Shown: positions 25,512-31,060 of the stretch, piece by piece
How the letters are laid out: every line of letters starts with the position of its first letter
How positions within the stretch are numbered: the first letter of the stretch is position 1
Virus record (IMG/VR): IMGVR_UViG_3300030103_003364
Location: 1-43,514 of that record
DNA: 43,514 nucleotides
Source of the DNA: a virus
Strand: one strand, 5' to 3'
Notes under the pieces: model-generated
Told to the model about the DNA's origin: nothing
The model's database searches: none
What the model saw: only the letters and a program-made list of their open reading frames with translations
Translations under genes and position numbers: made by a program

Positions 25512-25712
25512 TTACTCACCCCCTTTCTCTGTACAAGCATTATAAAACCTCTTTCCATCAAATCTCTCATTATCATGCTTGAATATGCGTGATAATACAT
25601 CAATCAAATCCTCAAGTGTAAAGTTACAGTACATATCTTCTCCGTCATCATATTTTGTATTGTACATAAGATTTAATACTTCAGCTATCTTGATATAGTC
25701 TTTTCTGCTCAT
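25512..25712 (-). CDS. Hypothetical early protein
   Basis: The 66-residue helical protein contains IKIAEVLNLMYNTKY and FTLEDLIDVLSRIFKHDN. Its end forms the GGGGGTGAG ribosome site of the next gene. A GGGGAGAGG site lies upstream. No family is recognised. Confidence 0.55.
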   Translation of the reverse strand: MSRKDYIKIAEVLNLMYNTKYDDGEDMYCNFTLEDLIDVLSRIFKHDNERFDGKRFYNACTEKGGE

Positions 25713-25739
25713 GCGACATCCTCTCCCCTTTAAAAAAAG

Positions 25740-25997
25740 TTAATAATTAATTCTTTCCTCTACATCTTTTTTATCTATATACAATCTGAATCTCTCCGCT
25801 TTGCTTATTGGTAAGTCTTGGTCGTATGTTCGTGGGTGTTTCTTCTCTTTCTTTGCAATACTTGCTCTCTTTCCATTCCCACGTTTTTTAGTCTTATAAA
25901 CATCTTTATTTAGATATTTATTAAAGAGAAACATAAAATACTTTCCCTCTACATTGTTAGGAATGTTACTCAATACATAATTAGATTTATTCTTCAT
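25740..25997 (-). CDS. Basic hypothetical early protein
   Basis: The 85-residue, Lys/Arg-rich protein (KKRGNGKRASIAKKEKKHPR) may bind nucleic acid. The start is uncertain: the ATG at 25997 follows GGTGATGATA, but 26003 and 26009 are also possible. It overlaps the end of the next upstream gene by about 10 bases. No family is recognised. Confidence 0.5.
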   Translation of the reverse strand: MKNKSNYVLSNIPNNVEGKYFMFLFNKYLNKDVYKTKKRGNGKRASIAKKEKKHPRTYDQDLPISKAERFRLYIDKKDVEERINY

Positions 25998-26145
25998 TAT
26001 CATCACCATTTAAGTCTTGTAATGTTCGTTTAAAAGTATTGACTAATATCTCTATATCATCCCCACTTAACGGTTCATCCCACGCAATAGCGGACTGTAT
26101 GACATGAGCAGAATCGTGAGCTATTGTTTCTAATTGACTCTCCAT
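25987..26145 (-). CDS. Small acidic early protein
   Basis: The 52-residue protein (ETIAHDSAHVIQSAIAWDEP) has an acidic C-terminus, which recalls small DNA-mimic or host-takeover peptides only by charge. I chose the ATG at 26145 because GGAGGTGAA lies directly upstream; the frame is open further but without a site. It starts next to the stop of the neighbouring gene. Confidence 0.5.
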   Translation of the reverse strand: MESQLETIAHDSAHVIQSAIAWDEPLSGDDIEILVNTFKRTLQDLNGDDNEE

Positions 26146-26146
26146 T

Positions 26147-26335
26147 TCACCTCCTTGTAACTGATTGTTCAATAATTTCTCTTTCTTTATTTGCACTCTC
26201 AGATGGATATACTCTTAAAGGCTCAACCTCTTTACCATCATAGTAACATGGGTCTTCAAATGCTGTTACAACCCAATGCCATCTACCTTCAATCTCTCTC
26301 AACATCAAATATGCACCTGTTGTATATATTTCCAT
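26147..26335 (-). CDS. Small hypothetical early protein
   Basis: The 62-residue, aromatic-rich, beta-type protein contains MLREIEGRWHWVVTAFEDP. The start overlaps the upstream stop by one base (TAATG) and has GGAGG seven bases before it. No family is recognised. Confidence 0.55.
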   Translation of the reverse strand: MEIYTTGAYLMLREIEGRWHWVVTAFEDPCYYDGKEVEPLRVYPSESANKEREIIEQSVTRR

Positions 26336-26535
26336 TAGTAATCCTCCAATGTATCTTGAATTAATTGGATTAAATACTCAATGTTACCTCTGTCTATCTT
26401 ATCTGATGCTAAATCTCTGGCACACATTAAAAAGCTGATTGACTCACCTAAGTAGTCTAACTTACTGTTCATCTTCCATGCAGTTATATATTCTTTGTTC
26501 ATTTCTTCCTCTGATAATGTGTTGAATTTCTCCAT
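26335..26535 (-). CDS. Small helical early protein
   Basis: The 66-residue protein begins MEKFNTLSEEEMNKE. I preferred this start over upstream in-frame ATGs because the GGGGAGG site inside the preceding gene sits nine bases away; a longer frame would run antiparallel in sense to a good Cys-cluster gene at 26537-26749. No family is recognised. Confidence 0.5.
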   Translation of the reverse strand: MEKFNTLSEEEMNKEYITAWKMNSKLDYLGESISFLMCARDLASDKIDRGNIEYLIQLIQDTLEDY

Positions 26536-26536
26536 G

Positions 26537-26749
26537 TTAGTCATCCTCCCCATAGGTATCATCAAAGCATCTCTCACACATACCTGACATTTCAAACTCT
26601 CTGAGACCAGTAGATGTGAACATATTAACACCATGATGTACAAACTGTCTGCAACTGACACATACCCCTACTGCATCAGTATTGTTTATACCACCATAAG
26701 TTGAATTAGCTAATGCATCTGCAAACTCCTGAAGTTCTTTTTTCAACAT
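26537..26749 (-). CDS. Small CxxC protein
   Basis: The 70-residue protein has CVSC (about residues 29-32) and CERC (about 58-61), separated by His and hydrophobic residues, forming one likely zinc knuckle. It has a GGAG site eight bases upstream and follows a hairpin terminator, so it may be transcribed by readthrough or from its own promoter. No named family is recognised. Confidence 0.55.
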   Translation of the reverse strand: MLKKELQEFADALANSTYGGINNTDAVGVCVSCRQFVHHGVNMFTSTGLREFEMSGMCERCFDDTYGEDD

Positions 26750-26756
26750 AATTTAC

Positions 26757-26790
26757 TCCAAAAAGTAAGGGGAGATTGCTCTCCCCATTA
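26757..26790 (-). terminator. Rho-independent terminator (leftward)
   Basis: Read leftward, a perfect 7-bp stem (GGGGAGA/TCTCCCC, 26769-26775 with 26780-26786, four-base loop) is followed by TTACTTTTT. It lies just after the stop of the small zinc-ribbon gene at 26793. Confidence 0.75.
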
Positions 26791-26792
26791 GG

Positions 26793-26954
26793 TTAGCTTT
26801 TTCGTCTACAGGCTGTACAACAACCCATAAACATTAAGTCTATGTCAACCACCATGCCACAGCTCCTGCAAGTAAATGTTTCCCCAAACTCTACCTGTTC
26901 ATTGCAGTCATATTGTTCAACTTCTGTTAAATCTAATTCCATGACATCTCTCAT
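26793..26954 (-). CDS. Small zinc-ribbon protein
   Basis: The 53-residue protein has CRSC and CCTAC knuckles about 17 residues apart, preceded by an acidic N-terminus (MELDLTEVEQYDCNEQVEF). GGAGGTGATATAGT gives a strong ribosome site. It is followed at once by a terminator. The likely role is metal-stabilised binding to nucleic acid or a host factor. Confidence 0.6.
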   Translation of the reverse strand: MRDVMELDLTEVEQYDCNEQVEFGETFTCRSCGMVVDIDLMFMGCCTACRRKS

Positions 26955-26982
26955 ACTATATCACCTCCTTTCCCCAAAGAAC

Positions 26983-27204
26983 TCAAGTTACTCTACGAGC
27001 ATTTGATTTTATTTCACTTACATAAACATCTCCCATCTCTCCATCTGGAGTAAAAGGAGACAGCACATCACAGAACCATCTGGCATTAGGTTTATCATCA
27101 TTCTTCTGCCATTTCTTGAGAACATACCATGTCCAGCCATCTAATGACTGCCATATCTCATGGGCATTCTCTCTCTTTACTGTTTTTTGACCTTCCCATC
27201 CCAT
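26983..27204 (-). CDS. Trp-rich hypothetical early protein
   Basis: The 73-residue protein has eight Trp residues and a small beta-type layout (WQSLDGWTWYVLKKWQK, ARWFCDVLSPFTPDGEMGDV). Such a Trp-rich face may bind a peptide or nucleic acid. GGAGGTGATATAG precedes the ATG. No family is recognised. Confidence 0.55.
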   Translation of the reverse strand: MGWEGQKTVKRENAHEIWQSLDGWTWYVLKKWQKNDDKPNARWFCDVLSPFTPDGEMGDVYVSEIKSNARRVT

Positions 27205-27240
27205 CTATATCACCTCCTTTCCCCTGAGTTACAGGTGTGT

Positions 27241-27411
27241 TCAACTCCCAAGATAATCTTTGCCATACATCTCCTCATCTATGATGAGGATCACCTCGTG
27301 TAGTTCCTTGATTACAGCATTGAGTATTAGTTTTGCCTCAATGCCATCACCAGATATGTGGCACAATGTTGCTCGTTTTATATCTGCCATCAATTCATCT
27401 ACATTTACCAT
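27241..27411 (-). CDS. Small helical early protein
   Basis: The 56-residue protein (VDELMADIKRATLCHISGDG) starts at 27411 after AAAGGAGGTGAGAAC. A longer frame would include the upstream repeated motif at 27432-27453, which fits better as a control element. No family is recognised. Confidence 0.5.
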   Translation of the reverse strand: MVNVDELMADIKRATLCHISGDGIEAKLILNAVIKELHEVILIIDEEMYGKDYLGS

Positions 27412-27431
27412 GTTCTCACCTCCTTTCAACT

Positions 27432-27453
27432 CTTTCCTGTGCATAACACGTCG
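27432..27453 (-). promoter_or_regulatory. Repeated upstream motif, copy 2 (possible early promoter)
   Basis: Read leftward, this holds CGACGTGTTATGCACAGG and then AAAG, 21 bases before a start codon. It matches 28337-28358 at 20 of 22 positions; both differences are transitions. It has no clear -35 box, so it could be a phage-specific promoter, an activator site, or an RNA element. Confidence 0.45.
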
Positions 27454-27459
27454 CACTCA

Positions 27460-27549
27460 TCAATCATCTATACCTTTGATAATACATACTAACTTCCATA
27501 CTATACCTGTAATAATGCCGTATAGTATCATCACAAACAGTAAGTCCAT
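27460..27549 (-). CDS. 29-residue membrane peptide
   Basis: The peptide is nearly all hydrophobic (LLFVMILYGIITGIVWKLV), with a charged end, so it is one transmembrane helix. The ATG directly follows the stop of the upstream gene (TAGATG), and AAGGAAGG lies just before it. Small phage membrane peptides can act in exclusion or lysis control; function is unknown. Confidence 0.45.
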   Translation of the reverse strand: MDLLFVMILYGIITGIVWKLVCIIKGIDD

Positions 27550-27717
27550 CTACACCTTCCTTCCTGCTTGAAGTTTAGCTATCTCTTTTCTGGACTCACC
27601 ACGTCTACCCTTTGCTACCGCTATCTTGGTCTTGGTTGTGAGGGCTTTGTATCGTCTATCCCTCAAGTCTGCCTCTTCCTGCTTTCTTCGTCTATCCTCT
27701 TTACGTGTTATTCTCAT
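27550..27717 (-). CDS. Small Arg/Lys-rich protein
   Basis: The 55-residue, highly basic, helical protein (RITRKEDRRRKQEEADLRDR) likely binds nucleic acid. The start overlaps the upstream stop (ATGA) and has AGGAGG seven bases before it. It is directly followed by the membrane peptide gene. Confidence 0.5.
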   Translation of the reverse strand: MRITRKEDRRRKQEEADLRDRRYKALTTKTKIAVAKGRRGESRKEIAKLQAGRKV

Positions 27718-27935
27718 GTAAACCTCCTATCTGTGTACAGCCACCTCATATTTGATTGACTAGACCATTTGCTCTTCCACCAACGTCTGCTACCTATATA
27801 GCATGATTTGTGCCTTACCAACCCCACAGCCTGTACTGCTACCTTAGACCATGCCAAGTTGTTAGCATCTACGCTTCCCTTAATGTACCTCTCACAGACA
27901 TAACACTTTACAGCACGGTTCATTGGGTTGTTCAT
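27714..27935 (-). CDS. Small treble-clef-like Cys/His protein
   Basis: The 73-residue protein has CYVC near residues 11-14 and a later RHKSC, giving a C-x2-C and H-x2-C set about 27 residues apart that could bind one zinc. The Trp/Arg-rich C-terminus (RRWWKSKW) suggests nucleic-acid binding. The ribosome site is GGAGGTGATAAG. Confidence 0.55.
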   Translation of the reverse strand: MNNPMNRAVKCYVCERYIKGSVDANNLAWSKVAVQAVGLVRHKSCYIGSRRWWKSKWSSQSNMRWLYTDRRFT

Positions 27936-27967
27936 CTTATCACCTCCTATACAGCTACCTTAATTTT

Positions 27968-27990
27968 GCTCTAAACCCCATGTTTAGAGC
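27968..27990. other. Perfect 9-bp hairpin
   Basis: GCTCTAAAC and GTTTAGAGC flank a five-base loop. It sits just downstream (leftward) of the strong terminator. It could stabilise the 5' end of the next message or serve as an operator-like inverted repeat. Confidence 0.6.
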
Positions 27991-27992
27991 AT

Positions 27993-28017
27993 AAAAAAAG
28001 GGGGGATTTCTCCCCCC
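27993..28017 (-). terminator. Strong rho-independent terminator (leftward)
   Basis: Read leftward, a 7-bp GC-rich stem (28011-28017 with 28000-28006, four-base loop) is followed by seven T. It lies directly after the first early gene, so that gene can be made as a single-gene message and the rest may depend on readthrough or on the second motif at 27432. Confidence 0.85.
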
Positions 28018-28022
28018 AAGTG

Positions 28023-28304
28023 TTACCGTTTGATCGCATTCAGGTTGAATGTGATCCCCGACCCTAGGTCAATCCATTGACCTAAAGTGCTGGCTATATT
28101 CGTGTTACCTGAACGATTAGACGTAGGTCTCCCTTCAACCGTGAGGTCAATGGTGAGAATTGCCTTACCATTGCTTACCTGTACGTCTATGTTCTCGCAA
28201 GGTTTAACCTCACGAGCTTTCTTCGCCTTTGGTTTAGCTATAGCACCCTTCTGTGCCATAAACTGTGCAAAGGCTTCCATCATATCTATCTGGGCCTTAG
28301 TCAT
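28023..28304 (-). CDS. First leftward early gene, unknown
   Basis: The 93-residue protein has a basic linker (PKAKKAREVKP) and then a compact beta-type domain (KAILTIDLTVEGRPTSNRSG). Base composition is visibly more GC-rich than its neighbours. AAAGGAGGTGATTTT gives a very strong ribosome site and a terminator follows, so high early expression is likely. It is the gene closest to the candidate origin and could be a host-takeover or DNA-binding protein. No family is recognised. Confidence 0.6.
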   Translation of the reverse strand: MTKAQIDMMEAFAQFMAQKGAIAKPKAKKAREVKPCENIDVQVSNGKAILTIDLTVEGRPTSNRSGNTNIASTLGQWIDLGSGITFNLNAIKR

Positions 28305-28336
28305 AAAATCACCTCCTTTCTTTTTAAATTTCTAAC

Positions 28337-28358
28337 CTTTCCTGTGTATAATACGTCG
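28337..28358 (-). promoter_or_regulatory. Repeated upstream motif, copy 1 (possible early promoter)
   Basis: Read leftward, this holds CGACGTATTATACACAGG and then AAAG, 33 bases before the first early gene. TATTAT or TATAC could be a -10 box. The near-identical copy at 27432-27453 also precedes an early gene. A 10-base palindrome (CCTATATAGG, 28364-28373) just upstream may be an operator. Confidence 0.5.
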
Positions 28359-28439
28359 TGTTACCTATATAGGGGTAAGGGGTCGGGGGGATAATGCGTT
28401 ATATTTCTTTGGTGCATCCTGTCTCTAACTATTTTCTAA

Positions 28440-28720
28440 AAAGCGATTATGTTTACTAAACGACTATCATCTGTTTACTAATTCCAGCAGTTTTGTTTAC
28501 AAAAGTATTACAGATTTATTACAAGAATATTACGAGAGTATTACAAAATATTACAAATATTACAAAGCAGTTTTCAATGTTTTCAACAAGTTAGCATTTT
28601 GCTGTTTTAAAAAACTATGCTATATATATATAGATTAATATATATACTATATTATATATTATATTAATAGAAGAGTCTATTACAAAGTATTACAACTTAT
28701 TACAATTCATTACAGAATAA
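28440..28720. other. Candidate replication origin with iteron arrays
   Basis: Array 1 has six TATTACA units (one TATTACG) starting at 28506, 28517, 28528, 28539, 28549 and 28558. Array 2 has four (the last CATTACA) at 28678, 28688, 28698 and 28708. All point the same way and are spaced 9-11 bases, about one helical turn. Between them lies a strongly AT-rich core of TATATA-type runs (28610-28670). Upstream, GTTTAC recurs exactly every 22 bases (28451, 28473, 28495). Such a layout fits an origin bound by an initiator, or a large regulator array in the divergent control region. Confidence 0.6.
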
Positions 28721-28829
28721 AAGTTTTAATTAGGGTATCCCCTTATTTTCACTTTTTTGTATGTACAGTTTTCTTGAACAATTAGGTTTATTAAATATAA
28801 TAATATTTATAATATTTATTAGTTTTTAC

Positions 28830-28857
28830 TTGACATCTTTTACTCAAATGCTATATT
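28830..28857 (+). promoter_or_regulatory. Sigma70-like rightward promoter
   Basis: TTGACA at 28830-28835 is followed after 16 bases by TATATT at 28852-28857. Transcription would begin near 28864, just at the 5' edge of the structured leader, and run into the rightward genes. This is the clearest promoter in the window. Confidence 0.65.
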
Positions 28858-28863
28858 GTAGTT

Positions 28864-28980
28864 ATCGGAGGCTAATTCCGTTAAACAGTCGCAGGTAGTT
28901 GGTGGGTGTACCGAAAGGTGCTAAAGGTTCTCTTTGGAGAGTAGGACTTGTAGATTCTTCGCATCCACCAGCTACCACTT
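28864..28980 (+). ncRNA. Structured leader RNA, unknown class
   Basis: A 15-bp stem joins 28894-28908 to 28962-28976 with only two G-U pairs. Inside it are a short hairpin closed by a GAAA tetraloop (28909-28920) and a second hairpin (about 28924-28949, TCTC/GAGA plus an outer AAG/CTT). Before it lies a 5-bp hairpin (28866-28870 with 28876-28880). The result is a multi-branched RNA at the start of the predicted rightward transcript, ending eight bases before the ribosome site. It could be a riboswitch-like leader, an RNA thermosensor, or a packaging-related RNA. I do not recognise the class. Confidence 0.6.
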
Positions 28981-28995
28981 TAAAGGAGTGCAGCT

Positions 28996-29526
28996 ATGAC
29001 AGAAGACAAAGCGCTTAAAAAGAAAGGAGGTGTAATAAACCAGAGGCACAGAATTAAGAAGAAGTACGACATAAACGAGGATGGGAAGATATATTACAAG
29101 AAGAACATACCTATAGAACTTCTTATAGAATACTTTGAGAAGGAGCTTACTTATGAAGACATAGGTAGAATACTTGGATGTACTTCTCAGAACGTAGCAA
29201 TGCGATTGCAGAAGGAAGGGTATTTCGTCAAGCGCAACAATGCTTTTAAGAAACATGAGATAAAGGTGCTTGAGAATATTAAAAGAAGATTTGCTGAAGA
29301 ACTGCAAACTAAGAACCTTGATAAATCATCAGCCCTTCAGATAGCTACTGCGTATGCTGTTATCTTTGACAAGATACGGTTGCTTGAAGGAAAGTCTACG
29401 GAGAACATTGATGAGGTTCACAGGATAGAACAGTTAAATGATACCAAAAAAACTTTACTTGAATTGTTAAAAGGTGTTGAAGATGCTAAAAAACTTAAAC
29501 CAAAGGAGGAAACAGATGGAGATTAA
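28996..29526 (+). CDS. HTH protein, possible small terminase subunit
   Basis: The 176-residue protein has an early helix-turn-helix (LTYEDIGRILGCTSQNVAMRLQKEG, about 51-75) and a helical C-terminal half with SALQIATAYAVIFDKIRLLEG. This pattern resembles phage DNA-recognition subunits of terminase, but also transcription regulators. It is the first gene behind the structured leader. The large terminase lies 4.5 kb downstream on the same strand. The ribosome site is AAAGGAG, seven bases before ATG. Confidence 0.45.
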   Translation: MTEDKALKKKGGVINQRHRIKKKYDINEDGKIYYKKNIPIELLIEYFEKELTYEDIGRILGCTSQNVAMRLQKEGYFVKRNNAFKKHEIKVLENIKRRFAEELQTKNLDKSSALQIATAYAVIFDKIRLLEGKSTENIDEVHRIEQLNDTKKTLLELLKGVEDAKKLKPKEETDGD

Positions 29527-29785
29527 ATATTTTAGAAAGTTTGAAAAAGGTAACATGAAAGGGTTTTTTGATTTAGTTTTAGATACAGGTATGGTTATAA
29601 CAGGAATGAAGTTACTCACAACTAAAGATGGAGATACATTTGTGGGGTTTAAGTCTGAATCGTATGAAGATAAGAACGGTGAAACTAAGTGGAAGAACCT
29701 TTGTTATTTCCCTGATAGAAAAGATGGAGACCAATTTCAAGAAGCTGTAGTTGGTTTAGCAACAGAAGCCTATGACAATGCCTAA
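29516..29785 (+). CDS. SpoVG-like small protein (tentative)
   Basis: The 89-residue beta-rich protein contains GFFDLVLDTGMVITGMKLL followed by GDTFVGFKSESYEDKNG. The two-strand plus loop arrangement resembles SpoVG-type nucleic-acid-binding proteins. I chose the ATG at 29516 because AAGGAGG lies just upstream; the start overlaps the preceding gene by 11 bases. Its stop lies in the first copy of a 19-base repeat. Confidence 0.4.
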   Translation: MEIKYFRKFEKGNMKGFFDLVLDTGMVITGMKLLTTKDGDTFVGFKSESYEDKNGETKWKNLCYFPDRKDGDQFQEAVVGLATEAYDNA

Positions 29786-30001
29786 GAAATTATTGAGGGT
29801 AAGAAGAGGTATTATAAATTAAAATAATTAAACCAACCCAAAAAAGGATTATAATATGAAGGTAACTATAATTTGCTGGAAATGTGGTGAGCAATACCCA
29901 GAGGACAAGAGTGCTTGCCCCATTTGTTGTGAACCAAAACAGGGAACAGAGAATCTGAAAGACAAATTTTAAACAAAACAAGTGACAATGCCTAAGAAAT
30001 T
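29773..30001 (+). repeat. 19-base direct repeats flanking a 191-base insert
   Basis: TGACAATGCCTAAGAAATT occurs at 29773-29791 and 29983-30001. In the first copy it holds the end of the SpoVG-like gene; in the second it is the start (ATGCCTAAG) of the ribbon-helix-helix gene. The insert carries one small zinc-ribbon gene. Confidence 0.85.
29856..29972 (+). CDS. 38-residue zinc-ribbon protein
   Basis: The protein has CWKCG and CPICC knuckles about 12 residues apart, giving a rubredoxin-like zinc ribbon with a short polar tail. It is the only gene between the two 19-base repeats, so it looks like a small inserted gene. A weak AAAGGAT site lies eight bases upstream. Confidence 0.5.
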   Translation: MKVTIICWKCGEQYPEDKSACPICCEPKQGTENLKDKF

Positions 30002-30176
30002 TCTACTTACAATACCCATAGACCTGCATTGGAAGATTAAGATGATGGCAGCAGGAGAAAAGAGGTCTATGGGAAATTTTATTAATGAAGCTATTAAACA
30101 TTCTATTGAAATAAGGGAGGACTACAATCATGCCAAGCATAATACCAAAAGGTTACGAAGCAAAGATGTATTATGA
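29988..30176 (+). CDS. Ribbon-helix-helix DNA-binding protein (putative)
   Basis: The 62-residue protein has a first strand (PKKFLLTIPIDLHWKIK), then MAAGEKRSMGNFINEAIKHSI, which fits the Arc/MetJ-type fold used in repressors. No clear ribosome site precedes the ATG, though an in-frame GTG lies six bases upstream. Its start may once have overlapped the SpoVG-like gene stop. The end overlaps the next gene by 47 bases. It is a candidate regulator of the phage control region. Confidence 0.5.
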   Translation: MPKKFLLTIPIDLHWKIKMMAAGEKRSMGNFINEAIKHSIEIREDYNHAKHNTKRLRSKDVL

Positions 30177-30699
30177 CAAACCGAACAAGATACAACTCAC
30201 TAGGCAGGAGATAGAAGACGCAGCACAAGCAGGTATAACAAGCTACCTCAATGCTGTATACAGGAATAACAGTAAACCTAACAACTCAGGTAACAGCACA
30301 ATCCAAAGTGCTATCTGCGGATATGCTGCTGAAGCAGCAGTTGCGAGAGCGCTTGACATTCCTTGGGATGGACACCTTAATGATATGGCAGGATATGATG
30401 TGGGTAAGTTTCAAATCAAGACCACAAACTGCCCTTGGGGTGATTTAGTTCTACAGGAGAACGACCTCAAATACGGCAAGTCTACTGATATATATATACT
30501 CGTAGTAAACAATATGTCTCGCCAGCGTTTTACTTTTAATCAAATCCCTACCTTCTGGATAATAGGTTTTGCTTCTTTAGACAGAGTAAAGGCAGAGGGT
30601 GTTCCTGCATATACAGATAAACAACTTAAATTAACACAAGAACAACTGTTAGATATAAATGAAATAACATTTCCTAAGAGTGTTGAGGTGGACAAATAA
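30130..30699 (+). CDS. PD-(D/E)XK-like nuclease fold protein
   Basis: In the 189-residue protein, a helix with a Glu (GYAAEAAVARALD, about 64-76) leads to YDVGKFQIKTT (about 89-99). The Asp and Gln-x-Lys positions match the metal-binding core of restriction-endonuclease-like folds. It is followed by DLVLQENDLKYG and a hydrophobic strand-rich part. GGGAGGAC lies upstream. It could be a homing-type, repair or restriction nuclease; the methyltransferase 360 bases downstream makes a restriction link possible but unproven. Confidence 0.5.
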   Translation: MPSIIPKGYEAKMYYDKPNKIQLTRQEIEDAAQAGITSYLNAVYRNNSKPNNSGNSTIQSAICGYAAEAAVARALDIPWDGHLNDMAGYDVGKFQIKTTNCPWGDLVLQENDLKYGKSTDIYILVVNNMSRQRFTFNQIPTFWIIGFASLDRVKAEGVPAYTDKQLKLTQEQLLDINEITFPKSVEVDK

Positions 30700-30776
30700 T
30701 ATATATATTAATATTACTTTTCTTGTTACCAGTTCAGGTATCAGCAGAAAGTTATATTAGGGAATACACTTACTAA
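30696..30776 (+). pseudogene. Fragment encoding a signal peptide, no normal start
   Basis: An open frame of 26 codons from an AUA (with GAGGTG six bases upstream) to TAA reads as a clear secretion signal (YILILLFLLPVQVSA), then AESYIREYTY. That last motif is the usual mature start of a larger family of bacterial secreted proteins, so this looks like a broken 5' end. An AUA-initiated secreted peptide is the other reading. Confidence 0.3.
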
Positions 30777-30800
30777 ACGATATTATAAGATGAGGTTATA

Positions 30801-31016
30801 ATGGGAACAGGTGACTATAATCTTTTTTGTAAAGGTAATAAAGTTCTAAAAAACAGGGAGGGTTATGATGCTATCTTCGGAGTTAGAAAGAATATGGAAT
30901 GCCATGTGTGTAAAATACAAGGAAGTGACCGCTATCATTTACGCAATAGTAATTATTATTGCACTCGTTGCGCTAACAATAATCACATGGTAATAGAAGA
31001 GCGTCATGTACCTTAA
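30801..31016 (+). CDS. Small zinc-ribbon protein (overlaps another candidate gene)
   Basis: The 71-residue protein has CHVC and CTRC knuckles about 18 residues apart (about residues 34-37 and 54-57). GAGG lies six bases before the ATG. The whole gene at 30865-30993 lies inside it in another frame, so either one is real or both are. No family is recognised. Confidence 0.45.
   Translation: MGTGDYNLFCKGNKVLKNREGYDAIFGVRKNMECHVCKIQGSDRYHLRNSNYYCTRCANNNHMVIEERHVP
30865..30993 (+). CDS. 42-residue membrane protein in an alternative frame
   Basis: The peptide begins MMLSSELERIWNAM and ends in a textbook transmembrane helix (AIIYAIVIIIALVALTIITW). A strong GGGAGGG site lies two to four bases before the first ATG and five to seven before the second. 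It lies wholly inside 30801-31016 in a different frame. Confidence 0.4.
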   Translation: MMLSSELERIWNAMCVKYKEVTAIIYAIVIIIALVALTIITW

Positions 31017-31060
31017 AAAAATCATAGTATATGCAAGTACCGCCCATACACTAACAAACC

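Noticed and set aside
28501-28714. CRISPR array or minisatellite
   Set aside because: The TATTACA units are short, 9-11 bases apart and lack unique spacers of CRISPR length; they fit protein-binding iterons.
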